A stretch of 64,000 bases of DNA, from assembly GCF_003226555.1 (NCBI RefSeq), contig NZ_QKQS01000013.1:99890-163889 (forward strand), written 5' to 3'. The number at the start of each line of letters is the position of its first letter. Position 1 is the first letter of the stretch. The notes beneath the pieces were generated by a model that was given only the letters and a program-made list of their open reading frames with translations, did not search any database and was not told the origin of the DNA. This DNA comes from Rhodopseudomonas palustris (lineage in GTDB: Bacteria; Pseudomonadota; Alphaproteobacteria; Rhizobiales; Xanthobacteraceae). Positions 47,761 to 57,904 of this stretch are shown in pieces. The position numbers and the translations under genes are program-made.

Positions 47761-49713
47761 CTAAGCGGCTTGAATCGATGAGGCGGCGGCGGTGCCGGCA
47801 GTCTGCCGGACCAGCAATTGGGTGGAGAGAATGCCGACGAAGGCGGCGTTGTCGCGCGCGCCGACGGCGCGGCCGGCGGCACACTTGCGCAGCAGCTTCT
47901 GCACCGCGCCGGCCTCGAACAATCCAGACGCGGCCAGCGCGTCGGGCGCCAGCGCAGCCTCGACATAGTCGCGAGCGCTGGCGCCGAAGAACGAGCGGCT
48001 GTCGGGCGCTCGATATGGCTGCTTCGGCCGGTCGGCGATGTTCGCCGGCAGCAGATCGCGCGTCGCCTCGCGCAAGATGTGCTTCTCGCGCAGCACCCGC
48101 AGCTTCTGCCGCGGCGACAGTTTCGCAGCGAAATCGATCACGCGGGGATCGAGGAACGGAAATCGGCCCTCGACCGCATGCGCCATGGCGACGCGGTCGC
48201 CCTGTGACGACAGGATGTATCCGGGCAGCAGGAACGCGGTCTCAAGGTACTGCGCCTGTGACAGCGGGTGCCAACGCGCAAACCGCTCCGGCAGCCGCTC
48301 GCGCAGATCGGCCAGCGCATCATAGCCACTGAGCGCGCCACGCAGCTCGCGCGAATAGAACGCCTTGGCGCCCTGCGTCGTCCGTACCCGCGGCAGATGC
48401 GAAAACAACGGATCGCCGAGATCGTCGCCGCTACCCAGAAAGAAAGCCTCGCGATAGCTCTGCGACTGGGTCTTGAGCTGAGAGAGATAGGGATACAGCC
48501 GCTGCAGCAGCAGCGTGCGGCGCTTCGAGGCGGGCTGTGCCGCGCAGAACCGGCGGAGCTTTGCTTCCTTGAAGATGTCGTAACCTGCGAAGACCTCGTC
48601 AGCGCCCTCGCCGGTCAGCACCACCTTGAGCCCCTGCCCGCGCACCAGCTCCGAGAGCATATGCAGAGGGGTGGGACCGGTGCGCACCAGCGGTCGCTCG
48701 GCATGAGCGACCACCTCCGGGAAACGGCGGCCGATCTCGTCTTCGGTGCACAGCACCACGTGATGGTCGGTGTCGAGCGCACGCGCCATCACGTCCTGAA
48801 AGCCGCGCTCGTCGAATTCGGCATCCTCGAATGCGACCGAATAGGTGCGGAGCTGATCCGGGACCAGCCGCTTCATGATCGCGGTGACAATCGAGGAATC
48901 CAGCCCGCCGCTGAGATAGGCACCGACCGGAACGTCGGCGCGCAGCCGGATCCGAGTCGCATCGATCAGCAGCGCCTGCAGCTCGTCGGCAAGCTCGCGC
49001 GGATCACGCTGATCATGCCCGGCGACGTCGTCGGCATCCGGGAATGCAAGCTGCCAATACGGCTCGACGCGGACGTCGTCACCTTCCGCCAGCAGCAGAT
49101 GCCCCGGCGGCAGCTCGGCGATGTCCTTGAAGATCGTACGCGGTGCGAGCGGGAACCAGAACGTGAAGGTCTGATCAAGCGCGATCGGATCGATCTCGGC
49201 AGCGACGCCCGGCACCTGAAGCAGCGCGCGGATCGCCGAGGCGAAATACAGACAGCCCTGCCGCCGGGTGTAGAACAGCGGCCGCACGCCCATCCGGTCG
49301 CGCGCCAGCATCAGCCGCCGCTTGCGCGCATCCCATAGGGCAAAAGCGAAGTCACCATTGAAGTGCTTGACGCAGTCAGGGCCGTACGCGCGATACGCCT
49401 CCAGGATCACTTCGCTGTCGGAGGCGGTTCGAAAGCGGTGGCCGCGCGCGATCAAATCCTGGCGCAGTTCGACGTAATTGAAGATCTCGCCGTTGAACGA
49501 GAGCCACAGCTCGCCATCAATGTCCGTCATCGGCTGCGCGCCGCCGGCGAGATCGATGATGCTGAGCCGAGTGTGTGCGAGCCCGAAGCCGTCGCCGACA
49601 TGAACGCCGCTCGCGTCGGGCCCCCGATGCGCCACGGCGGCGGCCATCTCGGCGAGCAATCGATCACGCGCGATGCCCCCGACCGATCCGTGGTAGCCAG
49701 CGATGCCGCACAT
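47761..49713 (-). CDS. asnB: Glutamine-hydrolysing asparagine synthase-like amidotransferase
   Basis: 650 residues from ATG 49713 (MCGIAGYHG); the frame is open further upstream, but Cys2 must be N-terminal for the glutaminase. The N-terminal Ntn-hydrolase domain carries Cys2, GFGLAHTRLSIIDL and LSFNGEIFNYVELR. The ATP-pyrophosphatase domain has VGAYLSGGLDSSIVTAIMKR and later LTGEGADEVFAGYDIF. It transfers amide nitrogen from glutamine to a carboxylate; with an ACP and a ligase next door the target may be other than aspartate. First gene of the operon; family members of this kind occur in EPS clusters. Confidence 0.9.
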   Translation of the reverse strand: MCGIAGYHGSVGGIARDRLLAEMAAAVAHRGPDASGVHVGDGFGLAHTRLSIIDLAGGAQPMTDIDGELWLSFNGEIFNYVELRQDLIARGHRFRTASDSEVILEAYRAYGPDCVKHFNGDFAFALWDARKRRLMLARDRMGVRPLFYTRRQGCLYFASAIRALLQVPGVAAEIDPIALDQTFTFWFPLAPRTIFKDIAELPPGHLLLAEGDDVRVEPYWQLAFPDADDVAGHDQRDPRELADELQALLIDATRIRLRADVPVGAYLSGGLDSSIVTAIMKRLVPDQLRTYSVAFEDAEFDERGFQDVMARALDTDHHVVLCTEDEIGRRFPEVVAHAERPLVRTGPTPLHMLSELVRGQGLKVVLTGEGADEVFAGYDIFKEAKLRRFCAAQPASKRRTLLLQRLYPYLSQLKTQSQSYREAFFLGSGDDLGDPLFSHLPRVRTTQGAKAFYSRELRGALSGYDALADLRERLPERFARWHPLSQAQYLETAFLLPGYILSSQGDRVAMAHAVEGRFPFLDPRVIDFAAKLSPRQKLRVLREKHILREATRDLLPANIADRPKQPYRAPDSRSFFGASARDYVEAALAPDALAASGLFEAGAVQKLLRKCAAGRAVGARDNAAFVGILSTQLLVRQTAGTAAASSIQAA

Positions 49714-50093
49714 GGGCTTTCTCTTGTTGCAGGCCGCCAACTTAGCCGGAACCATTAAAACTTGCAGCGACAGCCTCGGGTTAACGTAAACGAAGCAGGT
49801 GAAAGTTGTTGGAGTCGTATGGGCACACCGACGACGTGTAGTGAACGGGTGCCCCACAACCAGCAATCAAGGCGAAGATGTGTCAGTCGCCGCCGAATGT
49901 TTCTAGCCAGAAACAAATCCGGCTCTCGCTCCCTAGCATCGCGCCGGCCCCCTTCTCGAGAGTCACGACCTCGCCACGGCTATGACCCGCTCCCGTGCCG
50001 TCTGATGTCGATGTAAGCCGTGATCCTGGTGGTCGACTTAACCGATGTGCAAACAAATCATGTAATCGAAGGGACCGTTTCAGGACGTTCTCA
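49714..50093. other. Divergent intergenic region with a candidate operator
   Basis: 380 bases between the starts of asnB and the GNAT gene; lower G+C than the flanks, so two promoters are likely here. I found no gene. The clearest dyad is at 49898-49915. Confidence 0.5.
49898..49915. promoter_or_regulatory. Inverted repeat in the asnB / GNAT divergent promoter region
   Basis: TGTTTCT-AGCC-AGAAACA is a perfect 7+7 dyad in the middle of the divergent region. It could be a shared operator that couples the two transcription units. No regulator gene is adjacent. Confidence 0.4.
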
Positions 50094-51176
50094 ATGGCCC
50101 TCATCCGCCGCTTTGCTGCCCACGACGCCACCGCCGTCGCCAATCTATTTCAGGCGGTGTTTCGGAGGTCGAAGGTGCCGGCGCCCGCCTCGCTCGCCGA
50201 TTACTTCATCGACATCTATCTGAACCATCCATGGTTCGACTCCGAGATCGGGGCGCTGGTCTATGTCGACGGCGACCAGCAGGTTCGCGGGTTCATCGGC
50301 ATCAACGTCGTCCCGATGGTCTGGCTGGGCCGCCCGATCCGCGCCGCCTATGCCGGCTCGCTGATGGTGGATGCGCCGGAAAGCGATCCACTCGCCGGCG
50401 CCCGGCTGCTGCGTGCTTATCTGAACGGCGCGCAGGACATCTCGATCAGCGAGACCGCTAACGTCGCCTCGTTCGGGATGTGGCGCAAGCTCGGCGGCGA
50501 GATGGTGGTCGGCCGGAGTTACGAATGGGTGCGGGTTCTTCGCCCGCTGAGCCTCGCGGCCACGGCGGCAGCGCGGCGCCTGCCGCTTCTGACGCACGTT
50601 CGCGGCGCAACTTCGCTGCTGGACGTACTGACCGCGAAGGCCCTGCCCGCGCTCCCGCAACTGTCGCCCGACGCCGGCCGAGACGTCGCTCCAAGCGAAC
50701 TCGCGGACGTCATCCTGCAAGCCACCGCCGGCTACGCCCTGCGTCCGGCCTTCGATGCGTCGGTGCTGGCTTATCTGCTGGCGCACGCGGCGCGGAAGGA
50801 AGATCGTGGCTCCCCGGTGGCCCGCGTCGTATACGACCGTCGCGGCGATCCGATCGGCGGCTATCTGGCGCACGCCGACCGCCACGGCGTGCTGCGCGTG
50901 ATGCAGAGCTTCACACCGCCGGCGAAGGCGGACCTGGTGGTCGACGATATGCTGGCCACCGCGCAGCGGATTGGCGCTTCCGGTGTCGCCGGCAACACTC
51001 AGCCGGAGATGATGCCCCGCCTGCAAGCGCTCGGCTGCCTCTACGTGCTGCGCTATGTCACCGTGGTCCATGCTCGCGATCCAGCACTGCGCGCCGCCGC
51101 ACACACCGCCGACACGTTTCTCAACGGCCTCGGGGGCGAAAGCTGGATGCGGCTGCTGGGCGGGCGGTTCGACTAG
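50094..51176 (+). CDS. GNAT/FemAB-like acyltransferase family protein
   Basis: 360 residues from ATG 50094 (MALIRRFAAHDATAVANLFQAVF) with a CAGGACG site. Two acyltransferase-like halves: residues 1-150 with GALVYVDGDQQVRGFIGINVVPMVWLGRPIRAAYAGSLMVDAPES and a second half with VARVVYDRRGDPIGGYLAH. The final helix region is ARDPALRAAAHTADTFLNGLGGESWMRLLGGRFD. The first half matches the GNAT pattern of a beta-strand pair before an acetyl-CoA loop, but the A-motif is weak, so substrate and even catalysis are uncertain. It is divergent from asnB. Confidence 0.7.
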   Translation: MALIRRFAAHDATAVANLFQAVFRRSKVPAPASLADYFIDIYLNHPWFDSEIGALVYVDGDQQVRGFIGINVVPMVWLGRPIRAAYAGSLMVDAPESDPLAGARLLRAYLNGAQDISISETANVASFGMWRKLGGEMVVGRSYEWVRVLRPLSLAATAAARRLPLLTHVRGATSLLDVLTAKALPALPQLSPDAGRDVAPSELADVILQATAGYALRPAFDASVLAYLLAHAARKEDRGSPVARVVYDRRGDPIGGYLAHADRHGVLRVMQSFTPPAKADLVVDDMLATAQRIGASGVAGNTQPEMMPRLQALGCLYVLRYVTVVHARDPALRAAAHTADTFLNGLGGESWMRLLGGRFD

Positions 51177-51280
51177 CTCGATCAAAAGCGCTTCAACGTC
51201 GCCCATCGCGCAGCCGCGGGGAACTCTTCATGCTCCCGAACGTTTGAACGGAACTGCAACATTGAGGCGGAGAAGCGAGA

Positions 51281-52789
51281 TTGAACCGGCGGCAAGTTCT
51301 GACCGGGCTGGCGGCATTGCCGCTGTTGCAGGCGAAGCCCGATCCAGCCGCGGCTGCCCCCTTTTCCTCGATCGACTTTGATCCTTGGATGGTGCGCAAG
51401 CTGGCGCGCGAGTTGGCAAGCAAACCTTATCAGGCGCCGGACGGTTCGTTGCCGGCCTCACTGAACGATTTGAGTTACGACGCCTACCGCTCGCTGCGCT
51501 TTCGACCCGAGAGCGCTCTCTGGCGCGCCGAGAACCTGCCGTTTCAGGTCCAGTTCTTCCACCGCGGCTTCCTCTACAAGAACCGCGTGACGATCTTCGA
51601 AGTCGCCGATGGCAAGGCGCGCCCTGTGCCGTATCGCGCCGAGGATTTCTCGTTCGGCACCATCGCGCCGCCGCCGGTGGATTCAGATCTCGGCTTTGCC
51701 GGATTTCGGATCCACGCGCCGATCCAGCGTGCGGATTACTATGACGAGGTCAGCGCCTTCCTCGGCGCCGCCTACTTCCGCGCCGTCGCCAAAGGCGAGC
51801 GGTACGGCCTGTCGGCGCGTGGCCTGTCGATCGACACCGGCCAGTCCGGCGGGGAGGAATTCCCGCTGTTCAAGACGTTCTGGCTCGAGCGGCCTGCTCC
51901 GGGCGCGTCCTCGATGGTGGTGCACGCGCTGCTCGACAGCAAGAGCGTCGCCGGCGCCTATCGCTTCACCATCCGCCCCGGCGACACCACCGTGTTCGAC
52001 GTCGAAATGGCGCTGTATCCGCGCGTCGATCTGGAGCATGCCGGACTGGCGCCGATGACCAGCATGTTTCTGTTCGGCCCCAACGATCCAGCCGACACAC
52101 CGGACTTCCGCACCGCAGTCCACGATTCCGACGGGCTGGCGATCTTCAACGGCAGCGGCGAGGAGTTGTGGCGGCCGCTCTGCAATCCGAAGGATCTGCA
52201 GATCAGCTCGTTCGGCGACCGCAATCCGCGCGGGTTCGGCCTGATGCAGCGCGAGCGCAGCTTCGCCAATTATCAGGATCTGGAATCCCGGTTCGAGCTG
52301 CGGCCGAGCCTGTGGGCCGAACCGATCGGCGACTGGACCGACGGCGCCGTCAAGCTGATCGAGATCCCGACCCGCGAAGAGGTGCACGACAATATCGCGG
52401 CGTTCTGGGAGCCGAAGCAGCCGCTGCGCGCCAAGGGCGAACACATCTACACTTATCGGCTGCACTGGGGCCCGGACACGCCGAAGCCCCAGGCTCTCGC
52501 GCGGTTCGTGCGGACCGGCATCAGCGCGCGCGGCGACAACGAACGACTATTCGTGCTCGACCTCGCCGGCGACCGGCTGAAGACCGTGGATGCCGCCGCG
52601 ATCCGCGGCGTCGTCGCCGCCGACAAGGGCGAGATCCGCAATATCGTGACCCAGCCCAATCCTGCCATGGGCGGCTGGCGGCTCAGTTTCGATCTGGCGC
52701 AGGCGCAGGCCCCGGTGGAGCTGCGCGCCACTGTGTTCGAGGGCGACGCGGCGGTCTCCGAAGTCTGGCTGTACCGATGGACGCCGTAG
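51281..52789 (+). CDS. opgG: Glucan biosynthesis protein OpgG/OpgD family
   Basis: 502 residues from TTG 51281, 104 bases after the GNAT gene, with AGGCGGAGAAG upstream. The N-terminus NRRQVLTGLAALPLLQAKPDPAAAA looks like a twin-arginine signal peptide, the form known for OpgD, whereas OpgG uses Sec. The mature protein is the two-domain beta-sandwich periplasmic glucan protein: FDFDPWMVRKLARELASKPYQ-like start, LPFQVQFFHRGFLYKNRVTIFEV, SMFLFGPNDPADTPDFRTAVHDSDGLAIFNGSGEELWRPL. It works in osmoregulated periplasmic glucan synthesis with OpgH. opgH starts 13 bases before its stop. Confidence 0.92.
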   Translation: MNRRQVLTGLAALPLLQAKPDPAAAAPFSSIDFDPWMVRKLARELASKPYQAPDGSLPASLNDLSYDAYRSLRFRPESALWRAENLPFQVQFFHRGFLYKNRVTIFEVADGKARPVPYRAEDFSFGTIAPPPVDSDLGFAGFRIHAPIQRADYYDEVSAFLGAAYFRAVAKGERYGLSARGLSIDTGQSGGEEFPLFKTFWLERPAPGASSMVVHALLDSKSVAGAYRFTIRPGDTTVFDVEMALYPRVDLEHAGLAPMTSMFLFGPNDPADTPDFRTAVHDSDGLAIFNGSGEELWRPLCNPKDLQISSFGDRNPRGFGLMQRERSFANYQDLESRFELRPSLWAEPIGDWTDGAVKLIEIPTREEVHDNIAAFWEPKQPLRAKGEHIYTYRLHWGPDTPKPQALARFVRTGISARGDNERLFVLDLAGDRLKTVDAAAIRGVVAADKGEIRNIVTQPNPAMGGWRLSFDLAQAQAPVELRATVFEGDAAVSEVWLYRWTP

Positions 52790-54930
52790 TCGGACCGCGC
52801 ATCCAGGGTCACCATGACCAGGAACGCCGCGCCGAACCGCTGCCGGCAGACGCGCCGCTGCCGATGCCGGTGCAGTCGTTCGGAAAGCGGCCTCGGCCTG
52901 CCGCCGTTCGGTCGCCGGCCGTATGGCGCCGTGTCCTGATCATGGTCGCGACCACGGTGCTGTCCGCGGCGGGCATCTACGAGATGTATCAGGTGCTGCA
53001 GGTCGGCGGCATCACGATTCTCGAGGCCGTGGTGCTGGCGCTGTTCGCCGCGTTGTTCGCGTGGGTGGCGCTGTCGTTCGTCTCCGCGCTCGCCGGCTTC
53101 GCCGTGCTGTGCGGCGGCTGGCGCGACGATGTCGGCATCGCGACGGGTGGCTCGATGCCGGAGGTCTCCTCCAGGATCGCGATGCTGCTGCCGACCTACA
53201 ACGAAGACGCCCCAGTGGTGTTCGCGAGGCTGCAGGCCACGCGGCAATCGGTCGACGAGACCGGCCGCGGCGCGCAATTCGACTGGTTCGTGCTCAGCGA
53301 CACCACCGACCCCTCGGTCTGGATCGACGAAGAGCGCTGCTACGCCGAACTCGCCTCCACACAGGACCGCTTGTACTATCGGCACCGGCCCCAAAACACG
53401 GCGCGCAAATCCGGCAACATCGCCGACTGGGTCGAGCGCTTCGGCGGCGCCTACGACTTCATGGTCATTCTCGATGCCGACAGCGTGATGACCGGTGACG
53501 TGCTGGTGCGGATCGCCGCCGCGATGGAAACAAACAGCGGCGTCGGCCTGATCCAGACTCTCCCGGTCGTGGTTCAGGCGCGCACCCTGTTCGCGCGGGT
53601 TCAGCAATTTGCCGGCAGCCTCTATGGGCCGATGATCGCCGCCGGCACCGCATGGTGGCACGGCTCTGAGAGCAATTATTGGGGCCACAATGCGATCATC
53701 CGCGTCGCAGCCTTCGCCGGCAGCGCCGGGCTGCCGACGCTGCCGGGCCGCAAGCCGTTCGGCGGCGAAATCCTCAGCCACGACTTCGTCGAGGCGGCGC
53801 TGATGCGTCGCGCGGGCTGGCGCATCCACCTCGCCCCGACGCTGCGCGGCAGCTACGAGGAGTGCCCGCCGTCACTGCTCGATTTCGCCGCGCGCGACCG
53901 TCGCTGGTGTCAGGGCAATCTGCAGCACGGCAAGATTCTCACCGCACGCGGACTGCATTGGGTGTCGCGGCTGCATTTCCTCACCGGCATCGGCGCTTAC
54001 CTGACCGCGCCGATGTGGCTGGCATTCCTGGTCGCGGGCATCCTGATTTCGCTGCAGGCGCAGTTCGTCCGGCCCGAATATTTCCCGACAGGCTTCTCGC
54101 TGTTTCCGAACTGGCCGGCACAGGATCCGGTGCGAGCGGCCTGGGTGTTCGCCGGCACGATGGGCCTGTTGATCCTGCCGAAGCTGTTGGCGCTGCTGTT
54201 GGTGCTGATGCGGAGTGGAACCCGCAGGCAGTTCGGCGGCGGCCTGCGCGCCGTCGGCGGTATGCTGCTGGAAACGCTGATCTCGGCTTTGACTGCGCCG
54301 GTGATGATGGTGTTTCAATCCACCGCGGTGTTCGAGATCCTGCTCGGCCGCGACGCCGGCTGGCAGGTGCAGCATCGCGGCGACGGCGCAATTCCATTGC
54401 GGGAGGTCACCTGCCGCTACGCGCTGCCGACGGCGCTGGGCGCGACCATGGCGGTCGGAGCGTGGCTGGTGTCATGGCCGCTGCTGTTGTGGATGACGCC
54501 GGTGATCGTCGGCTTGGGGCTCGCGATCCCGGTAGCGCTGCTGACGACGCGTGCCGCCCGCTCGCGTCCGTCACTGATGACGACGCCGGAGCAGATCGAT
54601 CCGCCAGCGATCCTGGCGCAGGTGCATGCGCTCGCCGATCGTCTTCGCCCGGCGGGCCAGACAATCGATCCGCTGAGCGCGCTTCGTAGCGACCGCCGGC
54701 TTCGGGAGCTCCATTTCGCCGCCCTCGCCTGCCATCCGCCGCGTCGGCGCGGCCGCATCGATCCGCATCTGGCGACCGCCGGCGTGCTGATCGACGACGC
54801 CAACAGCTTCGAGGAGGCTGTCGGCTGGCTTCACTCCCGCGAAGTCCGCGCCGCGCTTGGCGATCGTGAGACGCTGCAAAGGCTATTGCACTTGTCCAGC
54901 CGAGACGCACTGTCCGAATCTGGCGCATAG
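52777..54930 (+). CDS. opgH: Glucan biosynthesis glucosyltransferase H
   Basis: 717 residues from ATG 52777, overlapping opgG by 13 bases, so coupled translation is likely. An inner-membrane GT2 glycosyltransferase that builds the linear beta-1,2 glucan backbone from UDP-glucose. Catalytic residues are in VLSDTTDPSVWI, VILDADSVMTGD and ILSHDFVEAALMRRAG, and the R-R-W of QxxRW is in DRRWCQGNLQHGK. About eight membrane segments flank the cytoplasmic domain, and the C-terminal 100 residues are cytoplasmic. Length is a little short of the enterobacterial form (about 850) and normal for alphaproteobacteria. Confidence 0.95.
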   Translation: MDAVVGPRIQGHHDQERRAEPLPADAPLPMPVQSFGKRPRPAAVRSPAVWRRVLIMVATTVLSAAGIYEMYQVLQVGGITILEAVVLALFAALFAWVALSFVSALAGFAVLCGGWRDDVGIATGGSMPEVSSRIAMLLPTYNEDAPVVFARLQATRQSVDETGRGAQFDWFVLSDTTDPSVWIDEERCYAELASTQDRLYYRHRPQNTARKSGNIADWVERFGGAYDFMVILDADSVMTGDVLVRIAAAMETNSGVGLIQTLPVVVQARTLFARVQQFAGSLYGPMIAAGTAWWHGSESNYWGHNAIIRVAAFAGSAGLPTLPGRKPFGGEILSHDFVEAALMRRAGWRIHLAPTLRGSYEECPPSLLDFAARDRRWCQGNLQHGKILTARGLHWVSRLHFLTGIGAYLTAPMWLAFLVAGILISLQAQFVRPEYFPTGFSLFPNWPAQDPVRAAWVFAGTMGLLILPKLLALLLVLMRSGTRRQFGGGLRAVGGMLLETLISALTAPVMMVFQSTAVFEILLGRDAGWQVQHRGDGAIPLREVTCRYALPTALGATMAVGAWLVSWPLLLWMTPVIVGLGLAIPVALLTTRAARSRPSLMTTPEQIDPPAILAQVHALADRLRPAGQTIDPLSALRSDRRLRELHFAALACHPPRRRGRIDPHLATAGVLIDDANSFEEAVGWLHSREVRAALGDRETLQRLLHLSSRDALSESGA

Positions 54931-54938
54931 CACAGGAG

Positions 54939-56168
54939 TTAGAGCAGCGCTTCGCGAGTCACCGCATCCGCCGGCGGCCGCGGCTTGAGGATGCGCGCCA
55001 GCACCAGGCCGAGCATCGCCATCGTCAGCGCCGTCAGAGCCAGCGTCGCGGTCTTGCCGAGCTGCGACAGGCCGAAGCCGTAGGCGATCGGGCCGGTGGT
55101 CTGGCCGATGAAAAAGAAGAACGAGTGCAGCGACATCGCGGTGCCGCGCGCGGTCTCGGTGAGTTCCGAGGCAAACACCTGGATACAGCCGTGCAGCATG
55201 TAGAAGCCCATCCCCATCAGGATGAAAGCAAACATCTGCGCCTGCCAGTGCGGGCCGAGCATGATCGCGGCGAGCTGCAGCGCGACCAGCAGACCGCCGC
55301 CGATCATCATGCCGGTGGTGCCTAGCCGCGGCAGCAATTGCGACACCGTCAGCGTGTAGATCAGCCCGCCGATCGCGAAGCCGGCGATCACCAGGCCGGC
55401 GATCGCGAGACTCTGCTCGCCCTGCTCGTGCAGGAACGCCGCGACATAGGGAAACACCCCCATCACGCAGGTGCCCTCGATGAACACAGCCGTGAAACAT
55501 ATCGCCGCGTTGGGATTACTGAAGATGGTGCGATAGCCGCGGCGCAGCGCCGGCAGATCCATCTCGGCACTGCGCGTAGGCATCTTGGCGCCGCGAGCGC
55601 CGAACGCCACTGCAATCGCGGCGACGATTACCAGCAGGCCGAGGATCGCCAGGACGCCGCGCCAGCCGAGGAAATCGCCGATCACGCCCGACGCCGAGGC
55701 GCCGAGCAGATTGCCGGCCATCGAACCGCCGAGCACGCGGCCAATCGCCACCTGCCGCCGCTCGACCGTGACCAGATCGGCCGCGAGGCCGAGCGCCACC
55801 GGGAACACGCCGCCGGCACCAATGCCGGCGAGGATGCGGCAGACGAACAGCACCGCGAACGACGACGACAGCGCACCGAGCAGATTGGCGAATCCGAGCA
55901 GCGCCAGACAGACGATCATCAGCCGCGCTTTGCCGAACAGATCGCCGAGCGCGCCGATCGCCGGCTGCACGACCGCAAAGGTGAAGGCGGTGACCGCGGC
56001 GAGCCCGGCCGCGGTGGTGATCGTCACGGCGAAATCGTCAGCGATCCGCGGTAGCACCGGATCGAGCGCGCGGGTCGACAGCGACGCCGCGAAGCTCGAC
56101 AACGCAATGATATTGAGCGCCGGCGGCAGCTGCGACGATGAAGCGGCGCTGCCGGCTGGCGGCATCAA
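54939..56168 (-). CDS. MFS transporter
   Basis: 409 residues with 12 predicted membrane helices. The major-facilitator signature is visible between helices 2 and 3 ([21 protein letters not shown]), a drug-proton antiporter-type pattern. The start overlaps the kdsA stop by 4 bases (ATGA). Its co-transcription with kdsA is unusual, and the substrate is not known. It is convergent with opgH, 8 bases apart. Confidence 0.92.
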   Translation of the reverse strand: MMPPAGSAASSSQLPPALNIIALSSFAASLSTRALDPVLPRIADDFAVTITTAAGLAAVTAFTFAVVQPAIGALGDLFGKARLMIVCLALLGFANLLGALSSSFAVLFVCRILAGIGAGGVFPVALGLAADLVTVERRQVAIGRVLGGSMAGNLLGASASGVIGDFLGWRGVLAILGLLVIVAAIAVAFGARGAKMPTRSAEMDLPALRRGYRTIFSNPNAAICFTAVFIEGTCVMGVFPYVAAFLHEQGEQSLAIAGLVIAGFAIGGLIYTLTVSQLLPRLGTTGMMIGGGLLVALQLAAIMLGPHWQAQMFAFILMGMGFYMLHGCIQVFASELTETARGTAMSLHSFFFFIGQTTGPIAYGFGLSQLGKTATLALTALTMAMLGLVLARILKPRPPADAVTREALL

Positions 56169-57028
56169 ACAGCCCCAACCGACGACCGCTTCTTGGCGAG
56201 CGCGTCGAATTCCATCAGCGTCTTGATCAGCCCCTCGAACTCGCGCAGCGGCACCATGTTGGGGCCGTCGGACGGCGCGTGATCCGGATCGGGATGGGTT
56301 TCGATGAACACGCCGGCGACGCCCACCGCGACCGCGGCACGCGCCAGCACCGGCACGTATTCACGCTCGCCACCCGACGAGGTGCCCTTGCCGCCGGGCT
56401 GCTGCACCGAATGGGTGGCGTCGAAGATCACCGGCGCGCCGGTGGTCTTGGCCATGATCGGCAGCGCTCGCATGTCCGACACCAGCGTGTTGTAGCCGAA
56501 CGACACGCCGCGCTCGGTCACCAGCACCTTCGCGTTGCCGGCGTGGGTGATCTTGGACACGACGTTGCCCATGTCCCACGGCGCCAGGAACTGGCCCTTC
56601 TTGACGTTGACGACCTTGCCGGTCACAGCGGCAGCGAGCAGCAGATCGGTCTGGCGACACAGGAACGCGGGGATCTGCAGAATGTCGACGGCTTCGGCAG
56701 CGCGGGCGCATTGCTCGTTTTCGTGCACGTCGGTCAGCACCGGCAGGCCGAGGCTTTCACGGATCTCGGCGAAAATCGGCAGCGCGGCATCGAGGCCGAG
56801 GCCGCGCGCGCTGGCGGCGCTGGTGCGGTTGGCCTTGTCGAACGAGGTCTTGTAGACGAGCCCGATGCCGAGGCGCGTGGCGATCTCCTTCAGCGCCGAG
56901 GCGACTTCCAGCGCATGCGCGCGGCTTTCGAGCTGGCACGGGCCGGCGATCACCGACAGCGGCAACGCGTTGCCGAATTTGACGTTGCCCGCCGCCACGC
57001 TGGGCGCGGGCGCAATGCTGCTGTTCAC
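56165..57028 (-). CDS. kdsA: 3-deoxy-8-phosphooctulonate synthase (KDO-8-phosphate synthase)
   Basis: 287 residues from GTG 57028 with an AAGGAAC site; that GTG overlaps the stop of the upstream VOC gene by one base. It condenses arabinose 5-phosphate and phosphoenolpyruvate for lipopolysaccharide core synthesis. [10 protein letters not shown] carries Cys31, and the later [17 protein letters not shown] holds Glu and Asp ligands. The Cys in place of Asn marks the metal-dependent class. [22 protein letters not shown] and [12 protein letters not shown] are complete. Confidence 0.97.
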   Translation of the reverse strand: MNSSIAPAPSVAAGNVKFGNALPLSVIAGPCQLESRAHALEVASALKEIATRLGIGLVYKTSFDKANRTSAASARGLGLDAALPIFAEIRESLGLPVLTDVHENEQCARAAEAVDILQIPAFLCRQTDLLLAAAVTGKVVNVKKGQFLAPWDMGNVVSKITHAGNAKVLVTERGVSFGYNTLVSDMRALPIMAKTTGAPVIFDATHSVQQPGGKGTSSGGEREYVPVLARAAVAVGVAGVFIETHPDPDHAPSDGPNMVPLREFEGLIKTLMEFDALAKKRSSVGAV

Positions 57029-57894
57029 TACACTGTTCCTTGTTCGAAGATCAGGGTCGCGCCGCAGACATCCGGCACCACCAAGCGGCCGACATGGCGC
57101 GCCGCCGAGACCTCATGGTCTCGCAGCAGCCGTTCAACCACGTCGAGATCGTCCGCTGCAATCCGTAATCCGACGAAGCGCGCGCCCTCGCCTTCGGGCG
57201 CAACCGTGATGCCGTATTGGTCGCGCAGCGACACCGGCTCGACGATCTCGATGTCGCCGCGGCCGGCCTGCGCGGTGACGCCGATCGACGACGACCGCAG
57301 ATCGCGGGTGCCGATGAAGGCTTCGAGGAAGACGTGGTGATCGGTCGGATTGTCGGCGACCATCACCACCGCGGTCGCGGCGCGCGCACCGTTGGCGTGC
57401 ACCTGAAACGCCGGATTCCAGAAATTCTCGGGGTAGTGATGCTGGCAGCTCGCGAACCCCGCCTGCGGCGACAGCGGATCGCGCGCAAACGCCAGCGAGA
57501 ATTGGAGCTTCACCACGCTGCCATCGGGACGCCGTCCCTCCCGGCCGAAGCTGAACAGGTCACCGCCCGCGATGCCGGCGGCGGCGAACCGGCGCAGGTC
57601 GGCCGCCGCATCGTCGCTCGCCAGCAGCAGCATCGACAGACCCTCGCGGGCCGCCAAGTAATCGCGCTGCAGCGCCCCGAACGACAAAGCGCCGTCGCCA
57701 TGCGACGGAATTTTCTCGGGCTCGCCGACCGTCAGCAGCTCGATGAAGAAGCGATCGAACTGGACGATCCGGTTGTGCGTCCCCCAGGGATGAACGTTGC
57801 GCGCCCCGACCGAAAAGCCGAGCCGCCGATACAGATCCGCGGCCGCGTCGAGGTCGCGCACCGCATGGACGATATGGTCGAGGCCGTGGGACAT
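57028..57894 (-). CDS. VOC family protein (glyoxalase-like)
   Basis: 288 residues from ATG 57894 ([30 protein letters not shown]). The N-terminal half is one vicinal oxygen chelate module ([22 protein letters not shown]), and the C-terminal half another, with [24 protein letters not shown] and [23 protein letters not shown]. Metal-ligand pattern is partial, so catalysis is not assured. The frame extends upstream through a palindromic repeat that has another ATG at 57909. It is coupled with kdsA. Confidence 0.85.
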   Translation of the reverse strand: MSHGLDHIVHAVRDLDAAADLYRRLGFSVGARNVHPWGTHNRIVQFDRFFIELLTVGEPEKIPSHGDGALSFGALQRDYLAAREGLSMLLLASDDAAADLRRFAAAGIAGGDLFSFGREGRRPDGSVVKLQFSLAFARDPLSPQAGFASCQHHYPENFWNPAFQVHANGARAATAVVMVADNPTDHHVFLEAFIGTRDLRSSSIGVTAQAGRGDIEIVEPVSLRDQYGITVAPEGEGARFVGLRIAADDLDVVERLLRDHEVSAARHVGRLVVPDVCGATLIFEQGTV

Positions 57895-57904
57895 GAACGA
57901 GGCC

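Noticed and set aside
52453-53829. A 458-residue minus-strand open frame
   Set aside because: Antisense to opgG/opgH and rich in Arg, His and Gly, without any family signature.
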